Positions 8,249 to 15,736 of a stretch of DNA of 64,000 bases are shown in pieces. The translations under genes were made by a program, and so were the position numbers. The notes below the pieces were generated by a model. The model searched no databases. It was given only the letters and a program-made list of their open reading frames with translations, and was not told the origin of the DNA. How positions within the stretch are numbered: the first letter of the stretch is position 1; the number at the start of each line of letters is the position of its first letter. Source of the stretch: Hyphomicrobiales bacterium. Lineage in GTDB: Bacteria > Pseudomonadota > Alphaproteobacteria > Rhizobiales > JAJFHB01. The stretch is taken from the NCBI GenBank assembly GCA_021775755.1, contig JAJFHE010000052.1:19938-83937 (forward strand), read 5' to 3'.

Positions 8249-8929
8249 ATGTCTACGGAAAATACAAATGCAAGTGCATGCTGGGCCTGCCGTGCCCCAA
8301 TTGAGCTTGCGCAAAAGATTTGTACAAATTGCCAAAGTTGGCAAAATTGGCGAAGATATTTGAACTTATCGACCGCTACTCTGTCTTTGCTAGTTGCACT
8401 TATATCCGTGTCATCGGTTACATTCGCATTCATTACCAGCACTCTCGACCGAAAATTTGCCGATCTAATTGTGTCGGGGAGGGCCAGTGGCGAAATTGAA
8501 AATAATGTGTACTTGCCAAATTTGCTATTCAGCGTCAGAAATATTGGTAATGCGTCTGTCATGGCTGAAGATAACATACATTGCTATGGGAGACTCGAGG
8601 TATATGATGAAAATTTGAACGATTATAGAATTGTATTGTTGCCTCAATTCAGACTTACCTCAACAACAGATCTGTACATGGGGAAAGACGAGTTGACGGA
8701 AATTCAACTAATTTCAAATGGATCCATAATATTGCTGGATGAGCAAAGCGCAGAGCAACATGATCTTAGTGGATCATTCTTCAATTGTGCATTTTACTGG
8801 AGATTGCCAGGGGAAACAGAACGACAAGGACCTGTGTATTTTGGCTTCGCTCCCGGGCTCGCTATTCACCAGCTACAATATGAGAACGAGTTTATCCCCC
8901 CTAACAACGAATCCCGCCAGCTTCTATAG
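8249..8929 (+). CDS. Zinc-ribbon, single-pass membrane protein of unknown function
   Basis: The 226-aa product has an N-terminal zinc ribbon (CWAC at 11-14, CTNC at 25-28), one transmembrane helix (about residues 40-65, LNLSTATLSLLVALISVSSVTF) and a probably extracytoplasmic beta-rich domain of about 150 residues. The layout suggests a membrane-anchored sensor or accessory protein. It is divergent from the membrane gene at 7066, and the two may be co-regulated through the inverted repeat between them. It is AT-rich compared with the chromosome. Confidence 0.55.
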   Translation: MSTENTNASACWACRAPIELAQKICTNCQSWQNWRRYLNLSTATLSLLVALISVSSVTFAFITSTLDRKFADLIVSGRASGEIENNVYLPNLLFSVRNIGNASVMAEDNIHCYGRLEVYDENLNDYRIVLLPQFRLTSTTDLYMGKDELTEIQLISNGSIILLDEQSAEQHDLSGSFFNCAFYWRLPGETERQGPVYFGFAPGLAIHQLQYENEFIPPNNESRQLL

Positions 8930-9394
8930 ATCGCGTGGCCACGACGCTTTCTAGGAATTGTGGTTATTAGCATTTCTACTAAATCGATTTCACTATCAAA
9001 TTTTAACTGTTCTTCTGCTTTAACAATGAAGATTAAATAACATATTGGCGAATATACATTCAATATCAACTTTATAAACTGCTGTTTCCACTTAATAATA
9101 TTGATAGATAAACTTGCCCGTTTAGGCCTGCTTTTCGGAGCCACCCCTTCCCCCGGGCCCGGGGGTGGCGCTCGATAAAGAAGGGCTGGGCCTGCTCTTT
9201 GGTGAACCTTGGAACCAATATTTCACAGTATAAACTTTTTGTGACTAACTTTATTCGGCTGAAAATCTCCACAGATCCAAATACTTATATAATCAGGCCA
9301 GCAATTCATCGACCTTCGTTCATGCGCGGTTCATCAGCACATTCCATATACTCCGTCGTACTGATGTAAACCCGTTCAATCGAAGGAGAACATC
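8930..9394. other. AT-rich intergenic stretch with one GC-rich hairpin
   Basis: No convincing gene is seen. At 9140-9169 a GC-rich hairpin stands out of AT-rich sequence: arms gccacccc and ggggtggc enclose a perfect 16-bp palindrome (9150-9165). Open frames crossing it on the minus strand have no supporting features. Confidence 0.5.
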
Positions 9395-9565
9395 ATGACC
9401 AGACGGGAGATGTTTAGGATAATAGCGCCTTCTGCGATCGGCACGACTATTCTTGCCGTATCAGCCACTCAAGCGAGTGCAGGGGCGCTCTCGACCTTTC
9501 TGAGGCTAATATTTAAGCCAACAAGAACTGGTTGCGGCAAAGGTGAGTCATGCGAGCGGCGGTAG
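9395..9565 (+). CDS. 56-aa exported peptide with Tat-like signal
   Basis: A well-placed AAGGAG precedes the ATG. The peptide opens with TRREMFRI, an Arg-Arg motif followed by a hydrophobic stretch (APSAIGTTILAVSA) and an A-S-A site, as in twin-arginine or Sec signal peptides. About 27 residues would remain, basic and with two cysteines (GCGKGESC). A strong terminator lies 30 bases after the stop, so this is a complete small transcription unit. The mature part matches nothing I know; a short secreted Cys-containing peptide could be a signal, toxin or entry-exclusion factor, which is inference. Confidence 0.6.
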   Translation: MTRREMFRIIAPSAIGTTILAVSATQASAGALSTFLRLIFKPTRTGCGKGESCERR

Positions 9566-9594
9566 TGGCAATCAGATTCACACAAGATAGCTGA

Positions 9595-9620
9595 GGGCAG
9601 GCTTCCGAGCCTGCCCTTTT
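9595..9620 (+). terminator. Rho-independent terminator after the 56-aa peptide gene
   Basis: A perfect 9-bp stem (gggcaggct / agcctgccc) with loop tccg is followed by TTTT. Confidence 0.85.
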
Positions 9621-9893
9621 CAATTTAATGGTGTCGGCCTCATGCCGGCATTTGTTCAAAATAGGGTGGTGCCCATTTTTGCGATCGGCGGTCGCGGATT
9701 TCCGGGTTCAGACCTTGAGCGGAAATACGTCACTCAACGGCGACCTCAAAATGGCGCTCTCCACCCAACATTCAACGCCTCACGTTCCGAGCAAAACAGA
9801 GGTGGACCTCATTCTTTCGCACCACTCGTGGAGCCCGAGCGAATGATATACTAACTTCCGAAGTGCCGCAGTCATAAGAAATCTGCAAGTAGA

Positions 9894-10169
9894 CTATGCG
9901 TGAGCACCACTTTTGATACCTAAATGTCTTTCAATATCCCTTATACGCTCAGCAAGGTCATCTATTTCTCTTGAATATCCTTGCATACCACTCACTTTCT
10001 CTGTGAGTGTATCGAGGTCGGAACGAATGTGCAAAATGTCCAATCGTAGGGATGAAAGTTGCTCATCTACACCGTCAAACCGCTCATCGATTGTTGTGAA
10101 GTGTTTTGATAATAGCTGAGCGAGCCACTCAAATTTTTCATCTATGTACGTTTTTGTTTCGGAATCCAT
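9894..10169 (-). CDS. Small coiled-coil protein
   Basis: The 91-aa product from the ATG at 10169 is almost entirely amphipathic helix with heptads (YIDEKFEWLAQLLSKHF, IDERFDGVDEQLSSLRLDI, IDDLAERIRDIERHL). It is acidic and has no membrane segment. TACAAT boxes lie directly before and 9 nt before the ATG, and there is no Shine-Dalgarno. An upstream in-frame start would add a cysteine-rich leader but has less support. Function unknown; such proteins are common next to plasmid maintenance genes. Confidence 0.6.
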   Translation of the reverse strand: MDSETKTYIDEKFEWLAQLLSKHFTTIDERFDGVDEQLSSLRLDILHIRSDLDTLTEKVSGMQGYSREIDDLAERIRDIERHLGIKSGAHA

Positions 10170-10243
10170 ATTGTATAAATTGTATCGTATACGGATTGAT
10201 GTGCAACCTTGGCCAATACCCAACACCACACATGCGAGCACCA

Positions 10244-10384
10244 TCATAGAGTGTCAGTTTGGTCATCATCAGACCACGCCAGTTGAAAGCAGGTCCGCTC
10301 GCCGTAGTCGGCGCCGCCGTATTTCTTTCTCTCACACCACTCGTGGAGCTCGCGGATGTCTTTCTCTTGATTGTGGGTAATCAT
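10244..10384 (-). CDS. Small 46-aa protein with HEWCER motif
   Basis: The frame starts at an ATG at 10384 and reads MITHNQEKDIRELHEWCERK and onward, ending DDQTDTL. Amino-acid composition and the helical N-terminus look protein-like. A degraded second copy of the LHEWCER segment exists at about 9800-9860 on the same strand. A GATAAAAT box is about 20 nt upstream; no clear ribosome binding site. Function unknown. Confidence 0.45.
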   Translation of the reverse strand: MITHNQEKDIRELHEWCERKKYGGADYGERTCFQLAWSDDDQTDTL

Positions 10385-10511
10385 ATGGCATCGATGCTTA
10401 CACCCGCAATTTTATCACACGGTGTGGTCGTGTACTCCCCCACCCGTTGTGTCGGCGATGCATGGGGATAAAGGCCGTTCGCCTTCTGTCTGCCTGTTAC
10501 ACTGACGATAT

Positions 10512-11408
10512 ATGAATGATGGGCCGACAGTTCCGCCACCAAGAAAAACTGGCGACGCCGGCGACGCCAGTGGCGAAGCTGACAAGACACCTCAAAGTCT
10601 GGGTATGTTTGACCAGAGCAAGAGTGTTGCATCTGACGAGTCGGCGGAACCTTCGACAACTGCGGTTACGCCTGTCACTCGTGACATAGGTGACGAAAGT
10701 GTCGAGGCTGTTACTCAGCCGCCAAAATCAGATGTGGCGTCGCCAGCGTCGCCAAAACATGACGAGACAGAATTAACGTACTCCCTCACTCTCAAACAAG
10801 TGCCGGAGATTTTGCAGGAAGCAAATCGAAAGTCACCGTCGTTGCGTTCCCTCGCACGCTATTGCCGGTCTGGTGACAGTTATCTGAAGTGCCAAAAAAT
10901 AAAGACAACTGAGGGACAAGAATGGTTAGTCAATGAGGAGTCCCTGTCTGAGTACATTGACCATCAACCCATTCTTATTGATACGACCGAAGCATCAAGT
11001 AAGGAAACTGCGGACACATCCGCCAGTGGCGACGCCGGCGACGCCACAATTCTTGGGAACCCACCGGGGTCTAGCGATAGAGGGCCTTCGACAAGTGCGG
11101 ACACCTTCGTCAGTACGGAATCAATCACAGAGGAAAGAACCGTAGCAAGTGTCCTTATAGTGAACGCCGGACTGGTTGCTAAAGACGAAGAAAAGGACAG
11201 ACTGATAAATGAGTTAAAGGAGGATAGAAACTTTCTCCGCGAGGAAGTCATTGAGGCAAGGAAACATCGAGGAGAGGTAAAAGGCATTGCTGAAAAAATG
11301 CTTGAAACCATGACAACAATGGCGACTGTCAATCGTCTAGGAAGTGGAGAAATTGAAAAGTTTGTACGAGGGGGAAAAGACAATGGCGCGACTGATGATG
11401 TGGTATGA
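10512..11408 (+). CDS. Putative DNA-binding coiled-coil protein next to the replication gene
   Basis: The 298-aa protein has a disordered, acidic N-terminus (residues 1-85), a compact helical domain that could be a winged helix (LTLKQVPEILQEANRKSPSL...EEWLVNEESLSEYI, about 88-150), a second disordered linker, and a long C-terminal coiled coil (KDEEKDRLINELKEDRNFLREEV, about 225-275). This plan resembles KfrA-like or other plasmid stability proteins rather than a known enzyme. It ends 8 bp before the winged-helix gene at 11417, so the two form an operon beside the origin candidate. A TACACT box ends 8 nt before the ATG. Three copies of a 20-bp quasi-palindrome lie inside the gene. Confidence 0.55.
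   Translation: MNDGPTVPPPRKTGDAGDASGEADKTPQSLGMFDQSKSVASDESAEPSTTAVTPVTRDIGDESVEAVTQPPKSDVASPASPKHDETELTYSLTLKQVPEILQEANRKSPSLRSLARYCRSGDSYLKCQKIKTTEGQEWLVNEESLSEYIDHQPILIDTTEASSKETADTSASGDAGDATILGNPPGSSDRGPSTSADTFVSTESITEERTVASVLIVNAGLVAKDEEKDRLINELKEDRNFLREEVIEARKHRGEVKGIAEKMLETMTTMATVNRLGSGEIEKFVRGGKDNGATDDVV
10550..11046. repeat. Three copies of a 20-bp quasi-palindrome inside the gene
   Basis: tggcgacgccggcgacgcca occurs exactly at 10550-10569 and 11027-11046. Its reverse complement with one mismatch occurs at 10735-10754. The unit is itself palindromic except for two A positions. The direct copies encode GDAGDA and the inverted one VASPASP, so the conservation is at DNA rather than protein level. 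Confidence 0.7.
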
Positions 11409-11416
11409 TTTAGCCA

Positions 11417-11755
11417 ATGGAACAAATGGGTGACATTGCCAAAGAACGAGTCAAAGAAATCATCATCAAAGGTGCCGATTTAGCAACAGAGGGCGGCTAT
11501 GCTGCTGTTCCTAATTTTATTTTGCAGCACAAGAAATTGAGCGATGGTGCGGTACGTGTTGTAGCGTTGCTTATAAAATATGCTTGGCAAGACCCATATT
11601 GTTTTCCGGGGCAAGAACGACTGGCTACGGACATGGGTACGTCCACGCGCACCATTCGTCGGCATGTTAAAGATGCGCAAGAAAATGGCATCCTCACAAT
11701 CAAACAGCGCGGTCTTGGGAAAACAAATATCTACGAGTTAGATTTTAGAAAATAG
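11417..11755 (+). CDS. Winged-helix protein, probable replication initiator or regulator
   Basis: The 112-aa protein has a helix-turn-helix of the type found in plasmid replication proteins and phage O-like regulators: DGAVRVVALLIKYAWQDPYCFPGQERLATDMGTS-x-RTIRRHVKDAQENGIL, with the recognition helix at about residues 75-90. It is shorter than a full initiator. It directly follows the coiled-coil DNA-binding candidate and directly precedes a cluster of palindromes and 14-bp iterons, so control of replication or copy number is a good inference. Confidence 0.6.
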   Translation: MEQMGDIAKERVKEIIIKGADLATEGGYAAVPNFILQHKKLSDGAVRVVALLIKYAWQDPYCFPGQERLATDMGTSTRTIRRHVKDAQENGILTIKQRGLGKTNIYELDFRK

Positions 11756-11804
11756 CTTAGGGTTGGGGATAATTTGTGTATATCCTATCCAGACCGGACA
11801 AATA

Positions 11805-11824
11805 TGTCCTATCTAGATAGGACA
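11805..11824. repeat. Perfect 20-bp palindrome
   Basis: tgtcctatctagataggaca is its own reverse complement. It lies between the two ggacaaatatgtcc copies and looks like a dimer binding site. Confidence 0.8.
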
Positions 11825-11867
11825 ATAATTACCGTTTTTGATCGGACAAATATGTCCGGTCTTTCTA

Positions 11868-11903
11868 TATACTAAACACAGTATACTAAACACAGTATAC
11901 TAA
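11868..11903 (+). repeat. Tandem 14-bp iterons (2.6 copies)
   Basis: tatactaaacacag repeats at 11868-11881 and 11882-11895, followed by a partial copy tatactaa (11896-11903). Confidence 0.85.
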
Positions 11904-12120
11904 TGATTATTATTATTTTTTGAACGGTTCACGTATAAATTCACAGTAATTACTTTATAATTCGAGACCTACACATTGGAAAGGGGGATGTGTCGGATTT
12001 TCTGAATTCTCGGCTCAATTCAAAACGTCCGCCACGACGCACAAAACAGCTCGCACAGGCGTGTATGGCGACCAACCGCAAATCCCCCTTAAAAGGAAAA
12101 TACGACGCTCCTACGCGTTC

Positions 12121-13269
12121 CTATTGCGCGTTACTGCGACGTACATTCACCGCAGCCGCATCAATGCTGTTCTTAAGATGCACTGCGTAGTGCTTCTCAA
12201 TCATCTCAACACTGGTACGGCAGTTTTTGGCGACCTGATAAATGTCAGCGCCTTCGAGAAGTCGAAAGCTGATGTAGCTGTGGCGTAGGCTGTACAGCGT
12301 TCGGCGATTACCCTCACGGTCGAATTTCAACCCCAACTTTTCAAGAATACGATTGAACTGCCGCTTATGGTCAATCGGAAAGAGAAGATCGGTTGGCTCC
12401 GGCTCACTCCGCTTCACCATTCGCTCAAACGGACGAACGGCTCCGGGCATACTCTTGCAGTATCCGACACCGCGCTTGCCGCGAACCTCTATCTCAAGAA
12501 TGGTTTCTCCAGTGGCTTTGTCTTTCACGATTTCGATGTCTCGATATTCAAGCCACTTAGCTTCGTCAGGACGAATGCCGGTGTTTGCCATAAATAGCAC
12601 CTTGTCGTGCAACTGAGCCGCCGCTTGCTTCCATGCCCTTTTTTCCTTTTCGGCTTCGCGAGCGTTTTCGCGTGTAGCGGTGTATAGCTGCTTGTACTCC
12701 TCGGGTGAGAACCAAGCGCGATGAGTGATTTTGCCCGACGTACCATAAGGCGTGGACATGTCGGGCAGGTACTTAAGCCATCCATGTCGAATTGCAGTCT
12801 TGAGGACTTGGCGTAGCGTTACAATTTCATGGTGCATAGTACTGCGTGACGGCACCGCATTGCCCTTTGACGTATTAAGCCTCGAAATCCGATATTCTTG
12901 CACAGCGCCAGCCGTGATTTGAGACAGACCCATTTCGCCAAAATGTGGAACGAGATGGTTCTTGAGCCGGCTCTTGTGGTCTTGCACGTACTTTGCGTTC
13001 CGCTGTCCTTCGGTAATAACCTCGTACTCCCGCTCAAATTGAGCGGCAGCTTTTTTGAATGTTTTTTCATTGGTAATTTCACCTGCGCGCTGCTTGCCGC
13101 GCAACTCCAAATACCAATCTTCGGCAAACTCCTTTGCGTGAGATAATGAATCTTCCTTCGTCGTCGTCCGTCGATTTTGGCCCGCCAAATATGTGGAGCA
13201 TTGCCAAAACCGACTGTTCTCACGACGGTAGACGTGGACTCTTCCCCCCATGATGGTGTGCTTTTCCAC
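12121..13269 (-). CDS. int: Tyrosine integrase of the tRNA-Phe element
   Basis: The 382-aa protein has an N-terminal arm-binding-like region, a core-binding domain (about 65-165) and a catalytic domain. Visible catalytic residues are Arg233 (TGIRPDEA), Lys265 (RGKRG), Arg329-His330 (YSLRHSY) and Tyr361 (MIEKHYA). The first histidine of the H-x-x-R box is Tyr326 and the last His/Trp position is Cys350, variants that I believe occur in related integrases. The GTG at 13269 has AAGGAG 7 nt upstream and is preferred to the ATG at 13251. The gene reads away from tRNA-Phe, which begins about 115 bp upstream of it, so the tRNA 3' end is the likely attB. Confidence 0.9.
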   Translation of the reverse strand: MEKHTIMGGRVHVYRRENSRFWQCSTYLAGQNRRTTTKEDSLSHAKEFAEDWYLELRGKQRAGEITNEKTFKKAAAQFEREYEVITEGQRNAKYVQDHKSRLKNHLVPHFGEMGLSQITAGAVQEYRISRLNTSKGNAVPSRSTMHHEIVTLRQVLKTAIRHGWLKYLPDMSTPYGTSGKITHRAWFSPEEYKQLYTATRENAREAEKEKRAWKQAAAQLHDKVLFMANTGIRPDEAKWLEYRDIEIVKDKATGETILEIEVRGKRGVGYCKSMPGAVRPFERMVKRSEPEPTDLLFPIDHKRQFNRILEKLGLKFDREGNRRTLYSLRHSYISFRLLEGADIYQVAKNCRTSVEMIEKHYAVHLKNSIDAAAVNVRRSNAQ

Positions 13270-13387
13270 GACACCACTCCTTCGCTCTCGCTTTGGTCAA
13301 GAATGTGTAAGAGATGTGTAAGTATATTTCGACCGGGCGCGAAAATCAAATCGGTCGATAATTCATTGAAATATATGAGAAAAGTGG

Positions 13388-13460
<73 letters not shown>

Positions 13461-13594
13461 ACACAAGGGGCCGTGGCGGCCCGAACCGCGCTTCTTATAT
13501 GGAATAGGTGCGCACCTGTCCAGCGCGGCGAACGCAAGATTTCGTGTGATATCGCAAAGCCCCGCCGGTGTGTGCCGCGGCGCGTTTTCCGTGT

Positions 13595-13810
13595 TTACTC
13601 GCTGTCATCGCCGGGCGGTGCCGCGGTCGGGTCGATGAAGTCGGGCGGGTCTTCGGCGGGCACCGAATAGCGCTCACCAAGCCAGCGCCCGAGATCGATA
13701 TCGGCGCAGCGCTTGGAACAGAACGGGTGATAGGTGCCGATCGACATTTTCGAGCAGATCGGGCAGGGCCTCGGTGCACGGGGTTTGCGTGTGTCTTGCG
13801 GCTCACCCAT
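13595..13810 (-). CDS. yacG: DNA gyrase inhibitor YacG
   Basis: This 71-aa zinc protein of the YacG family binds GyrB and inhibits gyrase in E. coli. The four zinc cysteines are present (CPIC near residue 16, then PFCSKRC). The RCADIDLGRWL segment after the zinc site is highly typical. It follows maf with a 23-bp gap, the normal alphaproteobacterial order, and probably shares its transcript. Confidence 0.92.
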   Translation of the reverse strand: MGEPQDTRKPRAPRPCPICSKMSIGTYHPFCSKRCADIDLGRWLGERYSVPAEDPPDFIDPTAAPPGDDSE

Positions 13811-13833
13811 TCGGCCTCCCTCTCCCGCTTCCC

Positions 13834-14460
13834 TCAGCCCGCGTTGAACCAGTTATAGTAGACCGGAAATCCGGCGCCCTCGAGCAATGTTACGGTCTCG
13901 TAGAGGGGCAGGCCGACAACATTCGAATATGACCCGTTGATCGAGCGTACAAACGCATCGGCACGGCCCTGAATGGCATAGCCGCCGGCCTTGTCGCGCC
14001 ACTCGCCACTCATCAGATAACTCTCGATGTCCTCGCGGCTCAGGCGTTTGAAACGCACCTTCGTTTCAACCACGCGCTGGCGGTAGCTGTCGCGCGGCGT
14101 GACGATGCAGATGCCCGTATAGACCCGGTGGGCGCGGCCCGACAGAAGGTGCAGCGCGGCCGCTGCCTCGTCAATGCTGTCGGGCTTGGGAATGATGCGC
14201 CGGCCCGACGCCACCACCGTGTCGGCGGCGACAATAAAGCGGCCGGTGCCGAGATCCTGCACCTGTTTCGCCTGCACGGTGGCTTCCGCCTTGGTGCGCG
14301 CCAGCCGCTTTGCCAGCGTCCGCGGCGCCTCGTTCTTGCGCGCCAGCTCGTCGATCAGCGTCGGGTTCAGCATGTCCGGCTCAAGCCCGACCTGCTCCAG
14401 AAGCGCCAGCCGGCGTGGCGAGCCGCTTGCCAGCACGAGCTTGACGCGCTCGTCGTTCAT
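13834..14460 (-). CDS. maf: Maf/Ham1-like nucleotide pyrophosphatase
   Basis: The 208-aa protein belongs to the Maf family, which hydrolyses non-canonical or methylated nucleoside triphosphates. Diagnostic motifs are LASGSPRR near the N-terminus, VAADTVVA with the catalytic Asp (about 77-84), [15 protein letters not shown] (about 148-162) and NVVGLPLY near the end. Full length. It starts a minus-strand run with yacG. In most relatives infA lies directly upstream; here a repeat element occupies that place. Confidence 0.93.
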   Translation of the reverse strand: MNDERVKLVLASGSPRRLALLEQVGLEPDMLNPTLIDELARKNEAPRTLAKRLARTKAEATVQAKQVQDLGTGRFIVAADTVVASGRRIIPKPDSIDEAAAALHLLSGRAHRVYTGICIVTPRDSYRQRVVETKVRFKRLSREDIESYLMSGEWRDKAGGYAIQGRADAFVRSINGSYSNVVGLPLYETVTLLEGAGFPVYYNWFNAG

Positions 14461-14626
14461 TTAAGTGCCACCGTCGATTTGTGTGAGGTCATTGCTGAAT
14501 TTTCGAATGTGCCGCCTGCAATGGGCGCGAAGATGATGAGTTTCTGGCACAAAATCAAGCCAAAGCTGTGGCGGTCGCTTGTTCACTCCTTCGATGGCGC
14601 GCCTTTGCGGAGGTGAACTGCGAAAA

Positions 14627-14706
14627 GCCCCGGACTTGAGCCGGGGTCCAGAGCAACGTTCTGCCGCAGTGCAGTTCCGCTCTGGATCCCGGGTCAGGCC
14701 CGGGAT
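14627..14706. repeat. Composite palindromic intergenic repeat
   Basis: Two GC-rich hairpins (14628-14646, ccccgg/ccgggg; and 14687-14705, tcccgggtcaggcccggga) are joined by outer arms ccagagc/gctctgg. This 'CCCCGGACTTGA...CCGGGG' type of unit is a common dispersed intergenic repeat in Alphaproteobacteria. The rest of 14461-14743 holds no gene I can support. Confidence 0.65.
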
Positions 14707-14743
14707 GTGTGTCACGATGGTCATTCGGTGTTGCAAGCCGCAC

Positions 14744-15193
14744 TCAAACCACGGGTGCGCCGAGGCCGCCGAAGCGGTCGCGGATGCGTTTGGAAAGCTG
14801 GTCGCGGATCTGCCGGTAGGTGTCCATGATCTGGTCGCGGCTGCCCATGGCAAGCGAGGGGTCGAAGGTCGGCCAGTATTCGCACTCGACCGCCATGGTG
14901 CGCGTCAGCTCCAGCGCCTTGTGGTGGGCTTCGGGCGTCAGCGAGATGATGAGATCGAAGGAGGTGTCGTAAAGGTCGTCGAACTCGAGCGGCTCGTGGC
15001 GCGAAATGTCGATACCGATTTCATCCATCGCCGCGACCGCGAAGTCATCGAGCTCGCCGGCGCGCACACCGGCCGACTTCACGAACACCCGCTTGCCGTA
15101 ATAGTGGCGCATCAGGCCCTCGGCCATCGGCGAGCGCACGGCATTTTGCAGGCAGGCATAAAGCACCGCACCGGGCAAGCTGTCCGGCATCAA
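14744..15193 (-). CDS. Low-molecular-weight protein tyrosine phosphatase family protein
   Basis: This 149-aa protein has the LMW-PTP/ArsC-like P-loop C-x5-R-S near the N-terminus (CLQNAVRSPMAE, residues 14-25). The family's SAGV segment (about 40) and a late Asp in WPTFDPS that could be the general acid are also present. It may dephosphorylate tyrosine or reduce arsenate; the conserved Rhizobiales neighbourhood favours a housekeeping phosphatase. Its start lies 3 bp after the UPF0262 stop, so the two genes are coupled. Confidence 0.85.
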   Translation of the reverse strand: MMPDSLPGAVLYACLQNAVRSPMAEGLMRHYYGKRVFVKSAGVRAGELDDFAVAAMDEIGIDISRHEPLEFDDLYDTSFDLIISLTPEAHHKALELTRTMAVECEYWPTFDPSLAMGSRDQIMDTYRQIRDQLSKRIRDRFGGLGAPVV

Positions 15194-15196
15194 AGG

Positions 15197-15700
15197 TCAG
15201 CCCCGCCAGTGCAGCACGCAGATCAGCGTGAACAGGCGCCGCGCGGTATCGAAATCCACCTCCACCTTTCCCTTGAGACGTTCCTGCAACACGCGGCTGC
15301 CGTCATTGTGCAGGCCGCGCCGCCCCATATCGATTGCCTCGATCTGGCTTGGCGTGGCGGTCTTGATCGCCTTGAAGTAGCTTTCGCAGACGAGATAGTA
15401 GTCCTTGACGATCTTGCGGAGCGGCGAAAGAGACAGGCCGAATACGGCGCACTGGGTTTCGCGGCAGTCGGCGATATCGAACACGAGACGGCCATCGACA
15501 ATCGACAGATGCAGCTGGAACGGGCCATCGCCACGCTCGCCGACATCGAAGGCATTGTCTTCGAGCAGATCGAAGATCGCCACCTTACGTTCGTGGTCGA
15601 CATCGGGCGACACATAGGCAAGGCTCGTCTCGTCGAGCGTCACCCCGACAAGGCGGTTGGGCGTCTTTTCGTTCGTAGTATTGCCTTCGCCGTCCGACAT
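15197..15700 (-). CDS. UPF0262 family protein
   Basis: This 167-aa soluble protein of the alphaproteobacterial UPF0262 family has no known function. Conserved features visible are LVGVTLDE near the N-terminus, [36 protein letters not shown] and the terminal [14 protein letters not shown]. It always sits beside hisD in this lineage, as here. Confidence 0.9.
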   Translation of the reverse strand: MSDGEGNTTNEKTPNRLVGVTLDETSLAYVSPDVDHERKVAIFDLLEDNAFDVGERGDGPFQLHLSIVDGRLVFDIADCRETQCAVFGLSLSPLRKIVKDYYLVCESYFKAIKTATPSQIEAIDMGRRGLHNDGSRVLQERLKGKVEVDFDTARRLFTLICVLHWRG

Positions 15701-15736
15701 GGGCCTGTCCTGCCAGTTTAGTTCACGACCTAACCG

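Larger units (their letters stand above)
11795..11960. other. Candidate replication origin: palindromes, iterons and AT-rich DNA
   Basis: The stretch contains two copies of ggacaaatatgtcc (about 11796 and 11844), a perfect 20-bp palindrome between them, 14-bp tandem iterons, and then a very AT-rich tract (tgattattattatttttt). It lies right after a replication-type winged-helix gene. These are the usual parts of an iteron-type plasmid origin; function is inferred from the layout. Confidence 0.55.

Noticed and set aside
8866..9144. Minus-strand 92-codon frame beginning in the GC-rich hairpin region
   Set aside because: It overlaps the end of a likely real gene, with no ribosome binding site or motif.
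11990..12190. A 66-codon plus-strand frame with GTG start and an AAGGGGG ribosome-binding-like motif, basic product, possibly an excisionase
   Set aside because: It overlaps the end of the integrase gene on the other strand, and the later residues look like its shadow. No family resemblance.
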